Part shown: piece after piece, positions 53,391 through 63,035 of the stretch | Numbering within the stretch: position 1 is the first letter of the stretch | Layout: each line of letters begins with the position of its first letter | NCBI GenBank assembly: GCA_963750895.1 | Contig: CAVVSD010000003.1 | Span: forward strand, 124,001-188,000 | Length of the DNA stretch: 64,000 nucleotides | Direction: 5' to 3' | From: CAVVSD01 sp963750895 | GTDB lineage: Bacteria > Actinomycetota > Thermoleophilia > Solirubrobacterales > Solirubrobacteraceae | Notes under the pieces: generated by a model | Databases searched by the model: none | What the model saw: only the letters and a program-made list of their open reading frames with translations | What the model was told of the DNA's origin: nothing | Position numbers and translations under genes: made by a program

Positions 53391-56312
53391 GTGCCCCTCA
53401 CGCTCGTCACCGGTCCCGCGAACGCCGAGAAGGCGCGCGTCGTGCTGGACGGCTACCGCGCGGCGGCCGACCAGGCCCCGCTCCTCGTGGTCCCCACGTA
53501 CGCGGACGTGGTCCGCTACCGCCGCGAGCTGGCCGACGACGGGCTCGTGTTCGGGACGGCGATCGTGCGCTTCCGGCAGCTGGCGAGCGAGATGGCGCGT
53601 CGCGGCGGCGTCCGCGGGCGAGGGCTCTCCCGGCTGCAGCGCGAGCGCGTCGCCGCCGCGGCGATCGCCGCCGCGCCGCTCGACGTCCTGCGGCGCTCCG
53701 CCGCCACGGCGGGGTTCCCCGCCGCGTTGGTCCGGCTCGCGAGCGAGCTCGAGCAGGGGCGCGTGGACCCCGCGCGGTTCACGAGCGCCCTGCGCGCCTG
53801 GGCGGCGGGCACGTCGCGCGCGGCCTACGCGGAGGAGCTCGCGGCGCTCTACTCCGGCTACCGGCGCGTGTTGGAGGCGACCGGCCGCACCGACGACGAC
53901 CTGCGTCTGGCGGCGGCGGTCGACGCGCTGCGCGAGGACCCGGGGCGCTGGGGCGCCCGACCGGTCTTCGTCTACGGGTTCGACGACCTGCGCCCGCTGC
54001 AGCGCGAGGCGCTCGCCGTGCTCGCCGCGACCGGTGCCGAGGTCACCGTCTCGCTGACGTTCGAGGCCGGCCGCTACGCGTTCGCCGGCCGCACGGAGAC
54101 CGTCGAGGCGCTGCGCCCGGTGGCCGACCGCGTGGTCGAGCTCCCGGCGATCCCCGACCACTACGCCTCGCCCGCGCTGCACCACCTCGAGCGGCGGCTG
54201 TTCGAGCCGCCGGAGGACGGTGCGCTGTTCGACGCCGCCGCGCCGGAACTCGACCCCGCCCACCCCGCGATCACCTTGATGGAGGGCGGTGGGGAGCGTG
54301 CGGAGCTCGAGCTCGTCGCCGCGGAGGTGGCGCGGCTGATCCGGGAGGACGGCGTCGCGCCGGAGGAGATCGCGATCGTCGCGCGCGACGTGGCGGCCAT
54401 CGCGCCGTCCCTGCGCCGCGTGTTCGGCGCCGCGGGCGTGCCGATCGCGCTCGAGCGACGCGCGGTCTTCGGGCACACGCCACTCGGCGCGGGGCTCGTC
54501 GCGCTGCTTCGCTGCGCGCTGCTCGACGGCACCGCCGAGGACCTCCTCACCTGGCTGCGCACGCCGGGGCTCCTGCACGAGCCGGCGCTCGCCGACCGCC
54601 TGGAGGCGCGGGCCCGCCAGGAGGGCGCCCGGACCGCCGCGGCGGCCCGCGAGCTGTGGGAGCGCGAGCGTTGGCCGCTCGACGCGATCGACCGCGTCGC
54701 CGCCGCGCACGACCGCGGTCCGCGGGCGCTCATGGAGACGCTGTCGTCCGAGCTGGCGGCTCGGTTCGCCGCGCCGTACGCGCGACAGGCCGCGATCCTC
54801 GACGGCGCGCAGGCCACCGACGCCCGCGTGCTGTCCGCCGGGCGCCGGGCGCTCGGCGATCTCGCTGACCTCGCGGGGCTGGCGCCGGAGCCCGCCGAGC
54901 TGGCCCGCCTCCTCGAGGAGCTCGACATCGGCCTGCGCGACGAGCCGCGCGCCGGCGCGGTGACCGTCAGCGAGCCGCTCTCGCTGCGGGCCCGGCGGGT
55001 GCGCGCGCTGGTCCTGTGCGGCATGCAGGAGAACCGGTTCCCCCGGCCGGCGCGACCCGAGCCCTTCCTCGGCGACGCCGAGCGGCGCGAGCTCGCCTCG
55101 GCCTCCGGGCTCGTCCTGCGCCGCCACGAGGAGACCCTCGACGCCGAGCGCTTCCTCTTCTACGCGACGGTCTCGCGCCCGGAGGAGCGCCTCGTCCTCG
55201 CCTGGCACGACGCGGGCGACGACGGGGAGCCGGCCGTGCGCTCGCTGTTCGTGGACGACGTCGCGTCGCTGTTCGGCCCCCAGCTGTGGGAGCGGCGCAC
55301 CCGTCGCGGCCTCGGGCAGGTCGGATGGGTCGAGGCGCCGTCGGAGCCCGAGCGCCGGCGCGGTGCCGCCGTCGCCGGTCCGCGCCACCGCGAGGCGCCG
55401 CCCTCGTCGCTGCGCCATCCCGAGGTCCTCGCATCGATCGGCGGGCGGACGGCCTGGTCGGTCAGCGACATCGAGGCCTACGCCGGCTGCCCGGTGAAGT
55501 GGCTCGTGGAGCGCAGGCTGCGGCTTGCCGCGCTCGAGCCCGACGACGAGACGCTGCTGCGCGGCGCGGCCGCCCACGCGGCGCTGGAGCGCGCGCTGCG
55601 CCGCCTCGTCCGTGAGAACGGCAGCACGGTCCTCAGCCCCGACCGTCTGCCGGAGGCGCGGGAGGCCGTCGAGGAGGCGCTCGAGGGACTCGCCGGCCGC
55701 ATCCGTCTGTCGACCGACCCCCGCCGCGTGCGCGCGCTCGCCCGCCGGCTGGAGGTCGATCTGCTGCGCTACGTGGAGCACGCCGCGCACGCGGGCAGCT
55801 CGCACGTGCCGACCCACTTCGAGGTCTCCTTCGGCGGCGCGCAGGACGAACTCGGCCCGCTGCGCCTGTCGGCCGACGTGGCGGTCGCCGGGCGGATCGA
55901 CCGCATCGACGTCGCGCCAGGCGGCCGCGAGGCGCTCGTCTACGACTACAAGGGCCGCACCACGACGGACGGCGCGCACTGGGTCGACGAGCGCAAGTGG
56001 CAGGTCGCGCTGTATCTCATCGCCGTGCGCGAGCTGCTCGACCTGCAGCCGGCGGGCGGCCTGTACCAGCCGCTCGGCTCGCGCGACCTGCGTCCCCGCG
56101 GCGCGCTGTTGGAGGACGCGGATCCCGGCCTCGACGTCGTGGGCCGCGACCGCCGCGACGCGGAGGGGATGGAGGAGCTCGTCGACGGCGTCGTCGCCCA
56201 GGTGCTCGAGGCCGTCTCCGATCTGCGCGCGGGCCGCCTCCGGCCGCGCCCGTCGACCTGCGCCTACGGCGGCGGCTGCTCGTACCCGATGATCTGTCGC
56301 AGCGAGGCATGA
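53391..56312 (+). CDS. addB: AddB-type helicase-nuclease subunit
   Basis: A 973-aa protein. The N-terminal UvrD-like core has a degenerate Walker A (LVTGPANAEKA in place of GxxGxGKT), so ATPase activity is doubtful. The C-terminal RecB-type nuclease has GRIDRIDV and VYDYKG. A 4Fe-4S set is formed by Cys in YAGCPVKW and three in CAYGGGCSYPMIC. It processes double-strand breaks with the AddA protein encoded next; overlap of its stop with that start (ATGA) couples them. The GTG at 53391 or 53385 may be used. Confidence 0.85.
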   Translation: MPLTLVTGPANAEKARVVLDGYRAAADQAPLLVVPTYADVVRYRRELADDGLVFGTAIVRFRQLASEMARRGGVRGRGLSRLQRERVAAAAIAAAPLDVLRRSAATAGFPAALVRLASELEQGRVDPARFTSALRAWAAGTSRAAYAEELAALYSGYRRVLEATGRTDDDLRLAAAVDALREDPGRWGARPVFVYGFDDLRPLQREALAVLAATGAEVTVSLTFEAGRYAFAGRTETVEALRPVADRVVELPAIPDHYASPALHHLERRLFEPPEDGALFDAAAPELDPAHPAITLMEGGGERAELELVAAEVARLIREDGVAPEEIAIVARDVAAIAPSLRRVFGAAGVPIALERRAVFGHTPLGAGLVALLRCALLDGTAEDLLTWLRTPGLLHEPALADRLEARARQEGARTAAAARELWERERWPLDAIDRVAAAHDRGPRALMETLSSELAARFAAPYARQAAILDGAQATDARVLSAGRRALGDLADLAGLAPEPAELARLLEELDIGLRDEPRAGAVTVSEPLSLRARRVRALVLCGMQENRFPRPARPEPFLGDAERRELASASGLVLRRHEETLDAERFLFYATVSRPEERLVLAWHDAGDDGEPAVRSLFVDDVASLFGPQLWERRTRRGLGQVGWVEAPSEPERRRGAAVAGPRHREAPPSSLRHPEVLASIGGRTAWSVSDIEAYAGCPVKWLVERRLRLAALEPDDETLLRGAAAHAALERALRRLVRENGSTVLSPDRLPEAREAVEEALEGLAGRIRLSTDPRRVRALARRLEVDLLRYVEHAAHAGSSHVPTHFEVSFGGAQDELGPLRLSADVAVAGRIDRIDVAPGGREALVYDYKGRTTTDGAHWVDERKWQVALYLIAVRELLDLQPAGGLYQPLGSRDLRPRGALLEDADPGLDVVGRDRRDAEGMEELVDGVVAQVLEAVSDLRAGRLRPRPSTCAYGGGCSYPMICRSEA

Positions 56313-59300
56313 GGTCGTTCACCGAGGAGCAGGCTGGTGCGGTCGCGCGGCGCGAGGGCCCGCTGCTGCTCGCGGCGGGCGCCGGGAGCGGCAAGACGTC
56401 GGTGCTCGTGGAGCGCTTCGTGCGGTCGGTGCTGGACGACGGCCTGCGCCCCGGGCAGATCCTGGCCATCACCTTCACCGAGAAGGCGGCCGGCGAGCTG
56501 CGCTCGCGCGTGCGGGCGCGCTTCCTGGCGCTCGGTGAGCGCGAGGCGGCGCGGGAGACCGAGAGCGCCTGGATCGGGACGATCCACGGCTTCTGCACGC
56601 GGGTCCTGCGCGGCCACGCCGTGGCCGCCGGCCTGGATCCCGCGTTCGTGGTGCTCGACGACACCGTCGCGCGCGAGCTGCGCGCGACGGCGTGGCGGCG
56701 CGCCTACGCGACCTGGATCGACGACGGCGGCGACGCGGCGGTGGACGTCGCGGCCGCCTACGGGGTGGACCGGCTGGAGGAGGCGATCGGCGAGGTCCAC
56801 GACGCGCTGCGCAGCGCCGGCGCGACGGTCCCGGCCCTGCCGTCGATCCCGCCGGTCGCGCCGGTCGCCGAGGCGCGCGCCGCGGTGCACCGGGCGATCC
56901 CGGCGGCGCAGGCCGAGCTCGCGGCCGCCAAGCCGGGCGCGCGGGTCGCCACCGCGCAGGAGGCCGTGCTCGCCGGCCGCACCTTCCCGACGTACAAGAT
57001 GGAGGCGCTCTGCGGCCCCGGCTGCACTGCGTACCGCGACGCGGTCGAGCGGCTCGCGACTGCCGAGCGCGACGAGCGCGCGGCCGGGGTGGCGGCGCGG
57101 CTCGGGGACCTGCTGACGGCGTACGCGACCGCCTTCGCCGACGCGAAGACCGCCAGGGCCGGGCTGGACTTCGACGACCTCCAGCTCCACGCCCGCGACC
57201 TGCTGCGCGACGACGCGTCGCTGCGCGCCTCCTACGCGGACCGCTTCGCGCGCGTCATGGTCGACGAGTTCCAGGACACGAACCCGCTCCAGCTCGAGCT
57301 CGTCGACCTCCTGGCGCCGGACGGCGCGTTCGTCGTCGGGGACGAGCAGCAGTCGATCTACGGCTTCCGCCACGCGGACGTCGAGGTCTTCCGCGGCCGC
57401 CGTGCGACGCTCGGAGAGCGCGGCGCGACCGCGACGCTGCAGACGAACTTCCGCTCGCGGCCGGAGATCCTCGCGGCGGTGAACGCCGCGTTCGCGCCGC
57501 GCTTCGCCGGCGGGTTCATGGCGCTGCGGCCCGGGCGGGTGCCGGGGCCGTCGACCGAGCCCGCCGTGGAGCTCCTGCTCACCGACACGGACGGATGGGA
57601 CGACGTGGACCTCGGCGGTCTCCCGCCCGCCCAGGCCTGGCGGCACGCGGAGGCGCGGCTGCTGGCCCAGCGGGTCGCCGAGCTCGTCGAGAGCGGCGCG
57701 GCCGCGCCGGAGGACGTCGTCGTGCTGCTGCGCGCCGTCGGCTCGCTGCCGGTCTTCGAGCGCGCGCTGCAGGACGTCGGGCTGCCCACGCTGGCGGTCG
57801 GCGGGCGCGGGTACTGGGGCCGCCAGGTCGTGCGCGATCTCTGCGGCTGGCTCGCGATCCTCGCCAACCCGCGCGACGAGATCGCGCTCTACGGCGTGCT
57901 GGCCTCGCCGCTCGTCGGGGCGTCGACCGACGCCCTCGCCCTCGTCGGGGAGACCGGCCCGGCCCGGCAGGGGCACGCGTGGCAGGCGATCGCCGAGGCG
58001 TTCCTCACGGAAGGGGGCTCGGAGCTGACGCGCCGGCTCGGGCCCGAGGACCGCGAACGCCTCCGCGCGTTCGCCGTGCGCTTCCAGGCCGAGCGCGCCG
58101 TCGCGTCGCGCCTCGGGCTCGACGAGCTGCTCGAGCGGATCGTCGCCGCCGCCGACTACGACCTGCACGTGCTGTCGCTGCCGAACGGCGAGCGGCGCCT
58201 GGCCAACGTGCACAAGCTCCAGCGGCTCGCGGCCGAGCACGAGCGCGAGCACGGCCGCGACGTCCGCGCGTTCGTCGACCTCGCGAACGCCGAGCTGGAG
58301 GCCGAGGCGCGCGAGGCCGACGCTCCCGTCGAGCTGGGGGACCTTCGCGCCGTCCGCCTCATGACGATCCATGCGGCCAAGGGGCTGGAGTTCGGCGTCG
58401 TCTGCGTCGCCGACCTCGGGCGCCGCGTCCCCGCCGACACGGACGACCTGCTCGTGGCCGACGGCCAGGTCGGCCTGCGGCTCGTCGGCCTCGACGGCTC
58501 CAGCGAGCAGTCGCTTGCGTACCCGGCGCTGCGCGAGCGCGCGATGGCGGCGGCGTCGGCCGAGGAGTCGCGGATCGCGTACGTGGCGCTGACGCGCGCG
58601 CAGGACCGCCTCATCGTCAGCGGGTCGCTCCCCGTCGCGAAGTGGCCCGACGCGACGGCGCAGACGGCGCCGCCGATCGCCTGGCTCGCTCCCGCGCTGG
58701 TGCCGGGGATCGACGCCGGGATCCCGGAGCAACCGGTCCGCGAGGTCACGTGGACCACGCCCGGCGGGGAGGAGCTGCGCGTCCGCGCGACGGTGAGCAC
58801 GCCCGAGGCGGTCGGCACGGCGCTGCGCCGCCCCGCGCCCGCCGGCGCGGCGGAGGACCTGCCCGTCATCCATCCCCCGGTGCTCGGGGACCCGGGCGCG
58901 CTCGGGCTCGCCGCGCCGGGCCCGCCGCCGACGCTGTCCTACAGCGCGCTGCGCGCCTGGAAGGAGTGCGGGTACCGCTTCTACCTCGAGCGCGTGCTCG
59001 GGCTGCCGCGCGAGCCCGCGCCGCCCCCGCCGCCCGACGTCGAGCTGCCCGTCCCGGCCGGTGGGATCGACCTGCTCACCCGCGGCTCGCTCGTCCACGA
59101 GCTGCTCGAGGAGCTCGACCTGGCGACCGGCGGGCCCTGGGCCGAGGGCGGCGACCCCGCCGAGCGGCTCGCCCGGGTGCACGAGGTCGCCGCACGGCAC
59201 GACCTGGAGCTCACGGGGGAGGAGGCGGACGACCTCGATGCGCTCGTGGAGGTCGTCGCGCGCGGCGAGCTGCGCGCACGGCTGGCCGCCGCGACGCGCG

Positions 59301-59770
59301 TCCAGCGCGAGTACGGGTTCGCGTTCCCGTTGGGGCAGATCACCATGAACGGGTTCGTGGACATCCTCGCCGAGGAGGCCGACGGCGGCGCGCTCGTCGT
59401 CGACTACAAGTCCGACCGCCTGGAGCCCGGCGCCGATCTCGAGGCCTACGTCGAGGACGGCTACGCCGTCCAGCGGCGGCTCTACGCGCTCGCCGCGCTG
59501 CGCGCGGGTGCACCGCGGGTCGAGGTCGTCTACGCGCTGCTCGACCGGCCCGCCGAACCGGTCCGCAGCACGTACACGGCCGAGGACGTGCCGCGGCTGG
59601 AGCGCGACCTGCTCGACCTCGCGGCGGGTCCGCTCGGCGGGGACTACCGCGTCAGCGCGACGCCGCACCGCGAGCTGTGCGCGACCTGCCCCGGGCGGCG
59701 GGCCATGTGCTCATGGCCGGAGGAGATGACATTGCGGGAGACGCCAGAAGTTTTGTTGCACAAGCAATGA
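56309..59770 (+). CDS. addA: AddA-type UvrD helicase with RecB nuclease domain
   Basis: A 1153-aa SF1A helicase: Walker A AGAGSGKT (about 23-30), TFTEKAA, DEFQDTN, GDEQQSIYGFR, TIHAAKGLEF and YVALTRAQDRL are intact. The C-terminal nuclease has GFVDIL and VVDYKSDR. Unusually for AddA, four cysteines (KECGYRF; ELCATCPGRRAMC) are placed as for an Fe-S nuclease, so both subunits may carry clusters; this recalls AdnA of mycobacteria. It unwinds and degrades DNA ends for recombination repair. Confidence 0.9.
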   Translation: MRSFTEEQAGAVARREGPLLLAAGAGSGKTSVLVERFVRSVLDDGLRPGQILAITFTEKAAGELRSRVRARFLALGEREAARETESAWIGTIHGFCTRVLRGHAVAAGLDPAFVVLDDTVARELRATAWRRAYATWIDDGGDAAVDVAAAYGVDRLEEAIGEVHDALRSAGATVPALPSIPPVAPVAEARAAVHRAIPAAQAELAAAKPGARVATAQEAVLAGRTFPTYKMEALCGPGCTAYRDAVERLATAERDERAAGVAARLGDLLTAYATAFADAKTARAGLDFDDLQLHARDLLRDDASLRASYADRFARVMVDEFQDTNPLQLELVDLLAPDGAFVVGDEQQSIYGFRHADVEVFRGRRATLGERGATATLQTNFRSRPEILAAVNAAFAPRFAGGFMALRPGRVPGPSTEPAVELLLTDTDGWDDVDLGGLPPAQAWRHAEARLLAQRVAELVESGAAAPEDVVVLLRAVGSLPVFERALQDVGLPTLAVGGRGYWGRQVVRDLCGWLAILANPRDEIALYGVLASPLVGASTDALALVGETGPARQGHAWQAIAEAFLTEGGSELTRRLGPEDRERLRAFAVRFQAERAVASRLGLDELLERIVAAADYDLHVLSLPNGERRLANVHKLQRLAAEHEREHGRDVRAFVDLANAELEAEAREADAPVELGDLRAVRLMTIHAAKGLEFGVVCVADLGRRVPADTDDLLVADGQVGLRLVGLDGSSEQSLAYPALRERAMAAASAEESRIAYVALTRAQDRLIVSGSLPVAKWPDATAQTAPPIAWLAPALVPGIDAGIPEQPVREVTWTTPGGEELRVRATVSTPEAVGTALRRPAPAGAAEDLPVIHPPVLGDPGALGLAAPGPPPTLSYSALRAWKECGYRFYLERVLGLPREPAPPPPPDVELPVPAGGIDLLTRGSLVHELLEELDLATGGPWAEGGDPAERLARVHEVAARHDLELTGEEADDLDALVEVVARGELRARLAAATRVQREYGFAFPLGQITMNGFVDILAEEADGGALVVDYKSDRLEPGADLEAYVEDGYAVQRRLYALAALRAGAPRVEVVYALLDRPAEPVRSTYTAEDVPRLERDLLDLAAGPLGGDYRVSATPHRELCATCPGRRAMCSWPEEMTLRETPEVLLHKQ

Positions 59771-59781
59771 AGTGATACGGT
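59753..59781 (+). promoter_or_regulatory. Promoter with TTGC-N4-GCAA operator after addA
   Basis: -35 TTGTTG (59753-59758), 17-bp spacer, -10 TACGGT (59776-59781). The dyad TTGCACAAGCAA (59756-59767) overlaps the -35. The near-identical TTGCGCAAGCAA sits at 63863-63874 in the same place relative to a second promoter. Confidence 0.5.
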
Positions 59782-59818
59782 TGCGCGTGCATCGATCAGC
59801 GCCCGAAAGGTCCCGCCC

Positions 59819-60025
59819 ATGCATCGCAGCCGCCTCTCACGCATCGTCGTCCGCCGTCCCGGTGCCCCCGGCGCGGCGCTCGGCCCTGCGCCCGCGCGAT
59901 GCGCCGAGGACCGGCGTGATCGGACAGCGCGTGCCGCAGACGTCGTGTGGCGCATCCCCCGCGCGGCCGAGCGGCGGGCTGAGACGGATGCTCAGCTCGC
60001 CGATCGGCGCGCGGTCGCCTCGTAG
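59819..60025 (+). CDS. Possible small basic protein, 68 aa
   Basis: The ATG has AAAGG 8 nt upstream and lies 37 nt after the candidate promoter. The peptide is Arg/Ala-rich (MHRSRLSRIVVRRPG start), without recognised domains. Third-position GC is visibly lower than in neighbours, so coding status is doubtful; the transcript could instead be noncoding. Its stop lies 3 bp from the convergent YihY stop. Confidence 0.3.
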   Translation: MHRSRLSRIVVRRPGAPGAALGPAPARCAEDRRDRTARAADVVWRIPRAAERRAETDAQLADRRAVAS

Positions 60026-60028
60026 CGA

Positions 60029-61000
60029 TCAGCCCTTCGGCGGCGCCGACGCCACCACGCTCTCGCGCTGCGGCGTGGGCGGCGGGGTCGGCGGCGGCGG
60101 CGCGCCGCGCGCGGCCCGCTCCGAGCGCTCCAGCTCCGCGTTGAGCTCGCCGCCCAGCAGCAGGCAGAGGTTCGTGATGTACAGCCACAGGAGCAGCACG
60201 ACGGCGGACGCGAACGCCCCGTACGTCGCGCCGTAGCTCGAGAAGTTCGACACGTAGAAGAAGAACAGGCCGCTGGCGATCAGCCACAGCACGACGCCCA
60301 CGACCGCTCCCGGCGACAGCCAGCGGAAGCGCCGCGGCTTGATGTCGGGCGCGAACGCGTACACGATCGCGTAGATGAGGATCGCCGCGACGAGCGCGAC
60401 GATCCAGCGCAGGTAGGTCCACACGTCGGCCGCTGCGGAGCCGAGGCCGATCTTCCCGAACAGGTCGGCCGCGACCTGGCCGCCGAGGAAGACCGACACC
60501 AGGGCGACGATGGCCAGCACGATGACCACGACCGTCCAGAGGAGGGTCAGGAGCTTGCCCTTCACGAAGCCGCGGTCGTCCTCGACGCCGTAGACGATGT
60601 TCAACGCCCGGCCGGCCGCGCCGAAGGCGCCGGACGCGCCGTTGAGCGAGATGAGGACGCTGATGACGAGCGCGAAGGAGACCGCGCCGCCCGACTTGGA
60701 GATCGCGCTCTCCAACGACGACTGGATCGCGTCGGTCACCGACGCGTCGGCGCCGTTGTCGCGCGCGTAGTTCACCGCGTCGGTGATGAGGCTCTGGGTG
60801 CCGACCAGCCCGAGGATGGTCACCATCGCCAGCAGCGCGGGGAACAGCGACATCATCGTGTAGTACGTCAGCGACGCCGCGTGGTCGGTCATCTTGTGCG
60901 CCTGGAAGCTCTTGAACGTCCGCTTCAGGACGCTGGGCAGCGACGAGCGCTCGCCGGGCATGCCGTCGTCGGGGGGCATCTGCTCGGCGTCGGGGGGCAT
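60029..61000 (-). CDS. YihY/BrkB family membrane protein
   Basis: A 323-aa protein with a hydrophilic N-terminus (1-45), the family block DHAASLTYYTMMSLFPALLA, about six membrane helices, and YGATYGAFASAVVLLLWLYITNLCLLLGGELNAE split at about 255-290. A Pro-rich cytoplasmic tail follows. Despite the old name ribonuclease BN, this family is an integral membrane protein of unsettled transport function. ATG at 61000. Confidence 0.9.
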   Translation of the reverse strand: MPPDAEQMPPDDGMPGERSSLPSVLKRTFKSFQAHKMTDHAASLTYYTMMSLFPALLAMVTILGLVGTQSLITDAVNYARDNGADASVTDAIQSSLESAISKSGGAVSFALVISVLISLNGASGAFGAAGRALNIVYGVEDDRGFVKGKLLTLLWTVVVIVLAIVALVSVFLGGQVAADLFGKIGLGSAAADVWTYLRWIVALVAAILIYAIVYAFAPDIKPRRFRWLSPGAVVGVVLWLIASGLFFFYVSNFSSYGATYGAFASAVVLLLWLYITNLCLLLGGELNAELERSERAARGAPPPPTPPPTPQRESVVASAPPKG

Positions 61001-61029
61001 GCGGGATGGTTCCCCGCGCTGACCGCCTT

Positions 61030-61671
61030 TCAGTCGGTGTCGCGGCGACGTGGCAGGAGCGGATGCCCCTCGACGACCGCCATGGCGACGTCCACGACCT
61101 TGCGACCCCGGTTGCGCGCGTGGTCGCGCAGCATCGCGAAGGCGGCGCGGTCGTCGATCATGTGGCGCTCCATGAGGATGCCCTTGGCGCGCTCGATCAT
61201 CGAGCGCCGCTCGAGCGCCGTCTCCAGCTGCGTGACCTGCTCGGTCAGCTGCGCCTCCTGGGAGTGCCGGCGCAGCGCGAGCTCGATCGCGACCTGGACC
61301 TCGTGCGGGTCCTCCGACCGGGCGAAGCCGTCGATACCGCGCGCGGCGGCACGGGCGAGGAAGTCCCCTTCGTAGGTCGTCTCCACGACCGCGACGACCG
61401 GCCCGCGGGCGGACTCGCTCAGCTCGTCGATGAGATCCAGAGCGTGCTCGAGATCGTCGTGGACCGCGACGACGGAGAGGTCCGGGTCCTCCTCGGAGAT
61501 GCGTTCGGCGGCCTGGCCGACGGACACCGCGTAGGCAGCCACGTGGTGGCCGAGCTCGCCCAGCACCCGTGCCGTCGAGTGCAGCGCCTCGGTGTCCTCG
61601 TCGGCGACGAGGACGGTCAGTCCCTCGGTCGTGTCGGAGCTGGAACTCGTGGTTTCCGCGGCGTCGGTCAC
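61030..61671 (-). CDS. ANTAR-domain antiterminator with degenerate receiver
   Basis: A 213-aa protein. The N-terminal receiver-like fold (about 18-130) keeps the early acidic pair (ADEDTE) but has Ala where the phosphoacceptor Asp belongs (PDLSVVAVHDD), and the conserved Lys-Pro is replaced in FARSEDP, so it is a pseudo-receiver. After a coiled coil, the ANTAR domain (about 155-205; SMIERAKGILMERH, AFAMLRDHARNRGRKVVDVA) binds RNA hairpins to prevent termination. Divergent from the SigF-type sigma gene (92 bp). Confidence 0.88.
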   Translation of the reverse strand: MTDAAETTSSSSDTTEGLTVLVADEDTEALHSTARVLGELGHHVAAYAVSVGQAAERISEEDPDLSVVAVHDDLEHALDLIDELSESARGPVVAVVETTYEGDFLARAAARGIDGFARSEDPHEVQVAIELALRRHSQEAQLTEQVTQLETALERRSMIERAKGILMERHMIDDRAAFAMLRDHARNRGRKVVDVAMAVVEGHPLLPRRRDTD

Positions 61672-61763
61672 CCAGGTATCATCCCTCGGGCGTCCGGGCC
61701 TAGCAACACGCCCGACGCACCGCCTCGCGCCCCAGCTCCCGGCGCCTTGCCCAGGAGCTACGC

Positions 61764-62555
61764 GTGCAGAGAGTCGCCGACCCGTCTCCGTCGGATCGCA
61801 ATCGTCAGGACACAGCGCTCTTCGAGCGCTACCTCGTCGAGGGCGACCGGCGTGCGCGCGAGGAGCTCGTGGAGCGGTTCATGCCGCTCGCACGGCAGCT
61901 CGCGCGCCGATATCACCGTGCGGAGGAGCCGTTCGACGACCTGCTGCAGGTCGCCTCGCTCGGCCTGCTGAAGGCGATCGACCGGTTCGACCTGGACCGG
62001 GGGATCGCGTTCTCGTCCTATGCCGTGCCGACGATCCTCGGTGAGCTGAAGCGCCACTTCCGCGACCGGACCTGGTCCGTCCGCGTGCCCCGCGACCTGC
62101 AGGAGCTGGTGCTCAAGGTCGACGGGACCGTGTCAGATCTCGGACGGGAACTGCACCGCGCGCCGACGGTCGCGGAGATCTCCCAGCGCCTGAGCGTGCC
62201 GGAGGAGGACGTCCTCGAGGCGATGCAGGCCGGCGGTGCCTACCGCGCGACGTCGCTCGAGACGCCGCGTGGCGACGAGGAGGGCGACACGCTCGCCGAC
62301 TCGCTGGGCACCGACGAGGACGGGTTCGCCCAGGCCGAGCACCGCGCGACGCTCGACCGGCTGCTGTGCGCGGTCGGCCCGCGCGAGCGCGAGGTGCTGC
62401 GGCTGCGCTTCCAGGAGGACCTGACCCAGGCCGAGATCGGCGAGCGCATCGGGGTGTCGCAGATGCAGGTCAGCCGGCTCATCCGCCAGGCGGTCGCCCG
62501 CCTGCGCGTCATGGCGGAGGCGGGCGAGCGCCCACGAGGCCGCATCGGCACGTAA
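61764..62555 (+). CDS. RNA polymerase sigma factor, SigB/SigF/SigG type
   Basis: A 263-aa group-3 sigma factor. Region 2 has DDLLQVASLGLLKAIDRFDLDRGIAFSSYA split and PTILGELKRHFRDRTW; region 3 has VPRDLQEL; region 4 has LTQAEIGERIGVSQMQVSRLIRQAVARLR. Such factors drive general stress or sporulation regulons and are normally held by an anti-sigma kinase, which is not seen here. GTG start with AGGAG upstream. Confidence 0.92.
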   Translation: MQRVADPSPSDRNRQDTALFERYLVEGDRRAREELVERFMPLARQLARRYHRAEEPFDDLLQVASLGLLKAIDRFDLDRGIAFSSYAVPTILGELKRHFRDRTWSVRVPRDLQELVLKVDGTVSDLGRELHRAPTVAEISQRLSVPEEDVLEAMQAGGAYRATSLETPRGDEEGDTLADSLGTDEDGFAQAEHRATLDRLLCAVGPREREVLRLRFQEDLTQAEIGERIGVSQMQVSRLIRQAVARLRVMAEAGERPRGRIGT

Positions 62556-62558
62556 CGT
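62553..62558 (+). promoter_or_regulatory. Leaderless -10 box of DUF6328 gene, built on the sigma gene stop
   Basis: TAACGT (TAA is the sigma gene stop) ends 6 nt before the ATG at 62565. Confidence 0.45.
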
Positions 62559-62564
62559 AGGCCC

Positions 62565-63026
62565 ATGGGCGAGTCGGAGCGCGAGCGGCTCGACAGGAAC
62601 CTCGAGCAGCTCATGACGGAGCTGCGCGTCGCCATGCCGGGCGTGCAGATCCTCTTCGCGTTCCTGCTGTCCGTCCCGTTCACCCAGCGGTTCGCAGATG
62701 TGACGGACTTCCAGCGCGACGTCTACCTCGTGTCGATCGTGTCCGCCGGTGTCGCCACGGGGTTCCTCATCGCGCCCACCGCCTATCACCGCATGACGTT
62801 CCGGCGCGGGGAGAAGCGCCACCTCGTGTTCACCGCGAACATCTGGGTGATCATCGGACTCCTCGCGCTCGCCGTGTCGATGGTCGCCGCGGTGCTGCTC
62901 GTCTGCGACTTCCTCTTCGACTCGACGCTGGCGACGATCGTCGCGGTCGGGCTGGGCGGCCTCTACATCGGGCTGTGGTTCGTCTTCCCGCTCATGCGCC
63001 GTCTGCCCCTCGGGGATCGCGGGTAG
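62565..63026 (+). CDS. DUF6328 family membrane protein
   Basis: A 153-aa protein with a charged N-terminal helix (ERERLDRNLEQLMTELRVAMPG) and four membrane segments, matching DUF6328. YHRMTFRRGEKRHL forms the central cytoplasmic loop. Function unknown. It lies directly downstream of the stress sigma factor. Confidence 0.82.
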   Translation: MGESERERLDRNLEQLMTELRVAMPGVQILFAFLLSVPFTQRFADVTDFQRDVYLVSIVSAGVATGFLIAPTAYHRMTFRRGEKRHLVFTANIWVIIGLLALAVSMVAAVLLVCDFLFDSTLATIVAVGLGGLYIGLWFVFPLMRRLPLGDRG

Positions 63027-63035
63027 CGCCACGGC

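Noticed and set aside
59772..60236. 154-aa + strand frame after addA
   Set aside because: It overlaps the yihY gene antisense, has Ser/Arg/Pro shadow composition and no start signal of its own.
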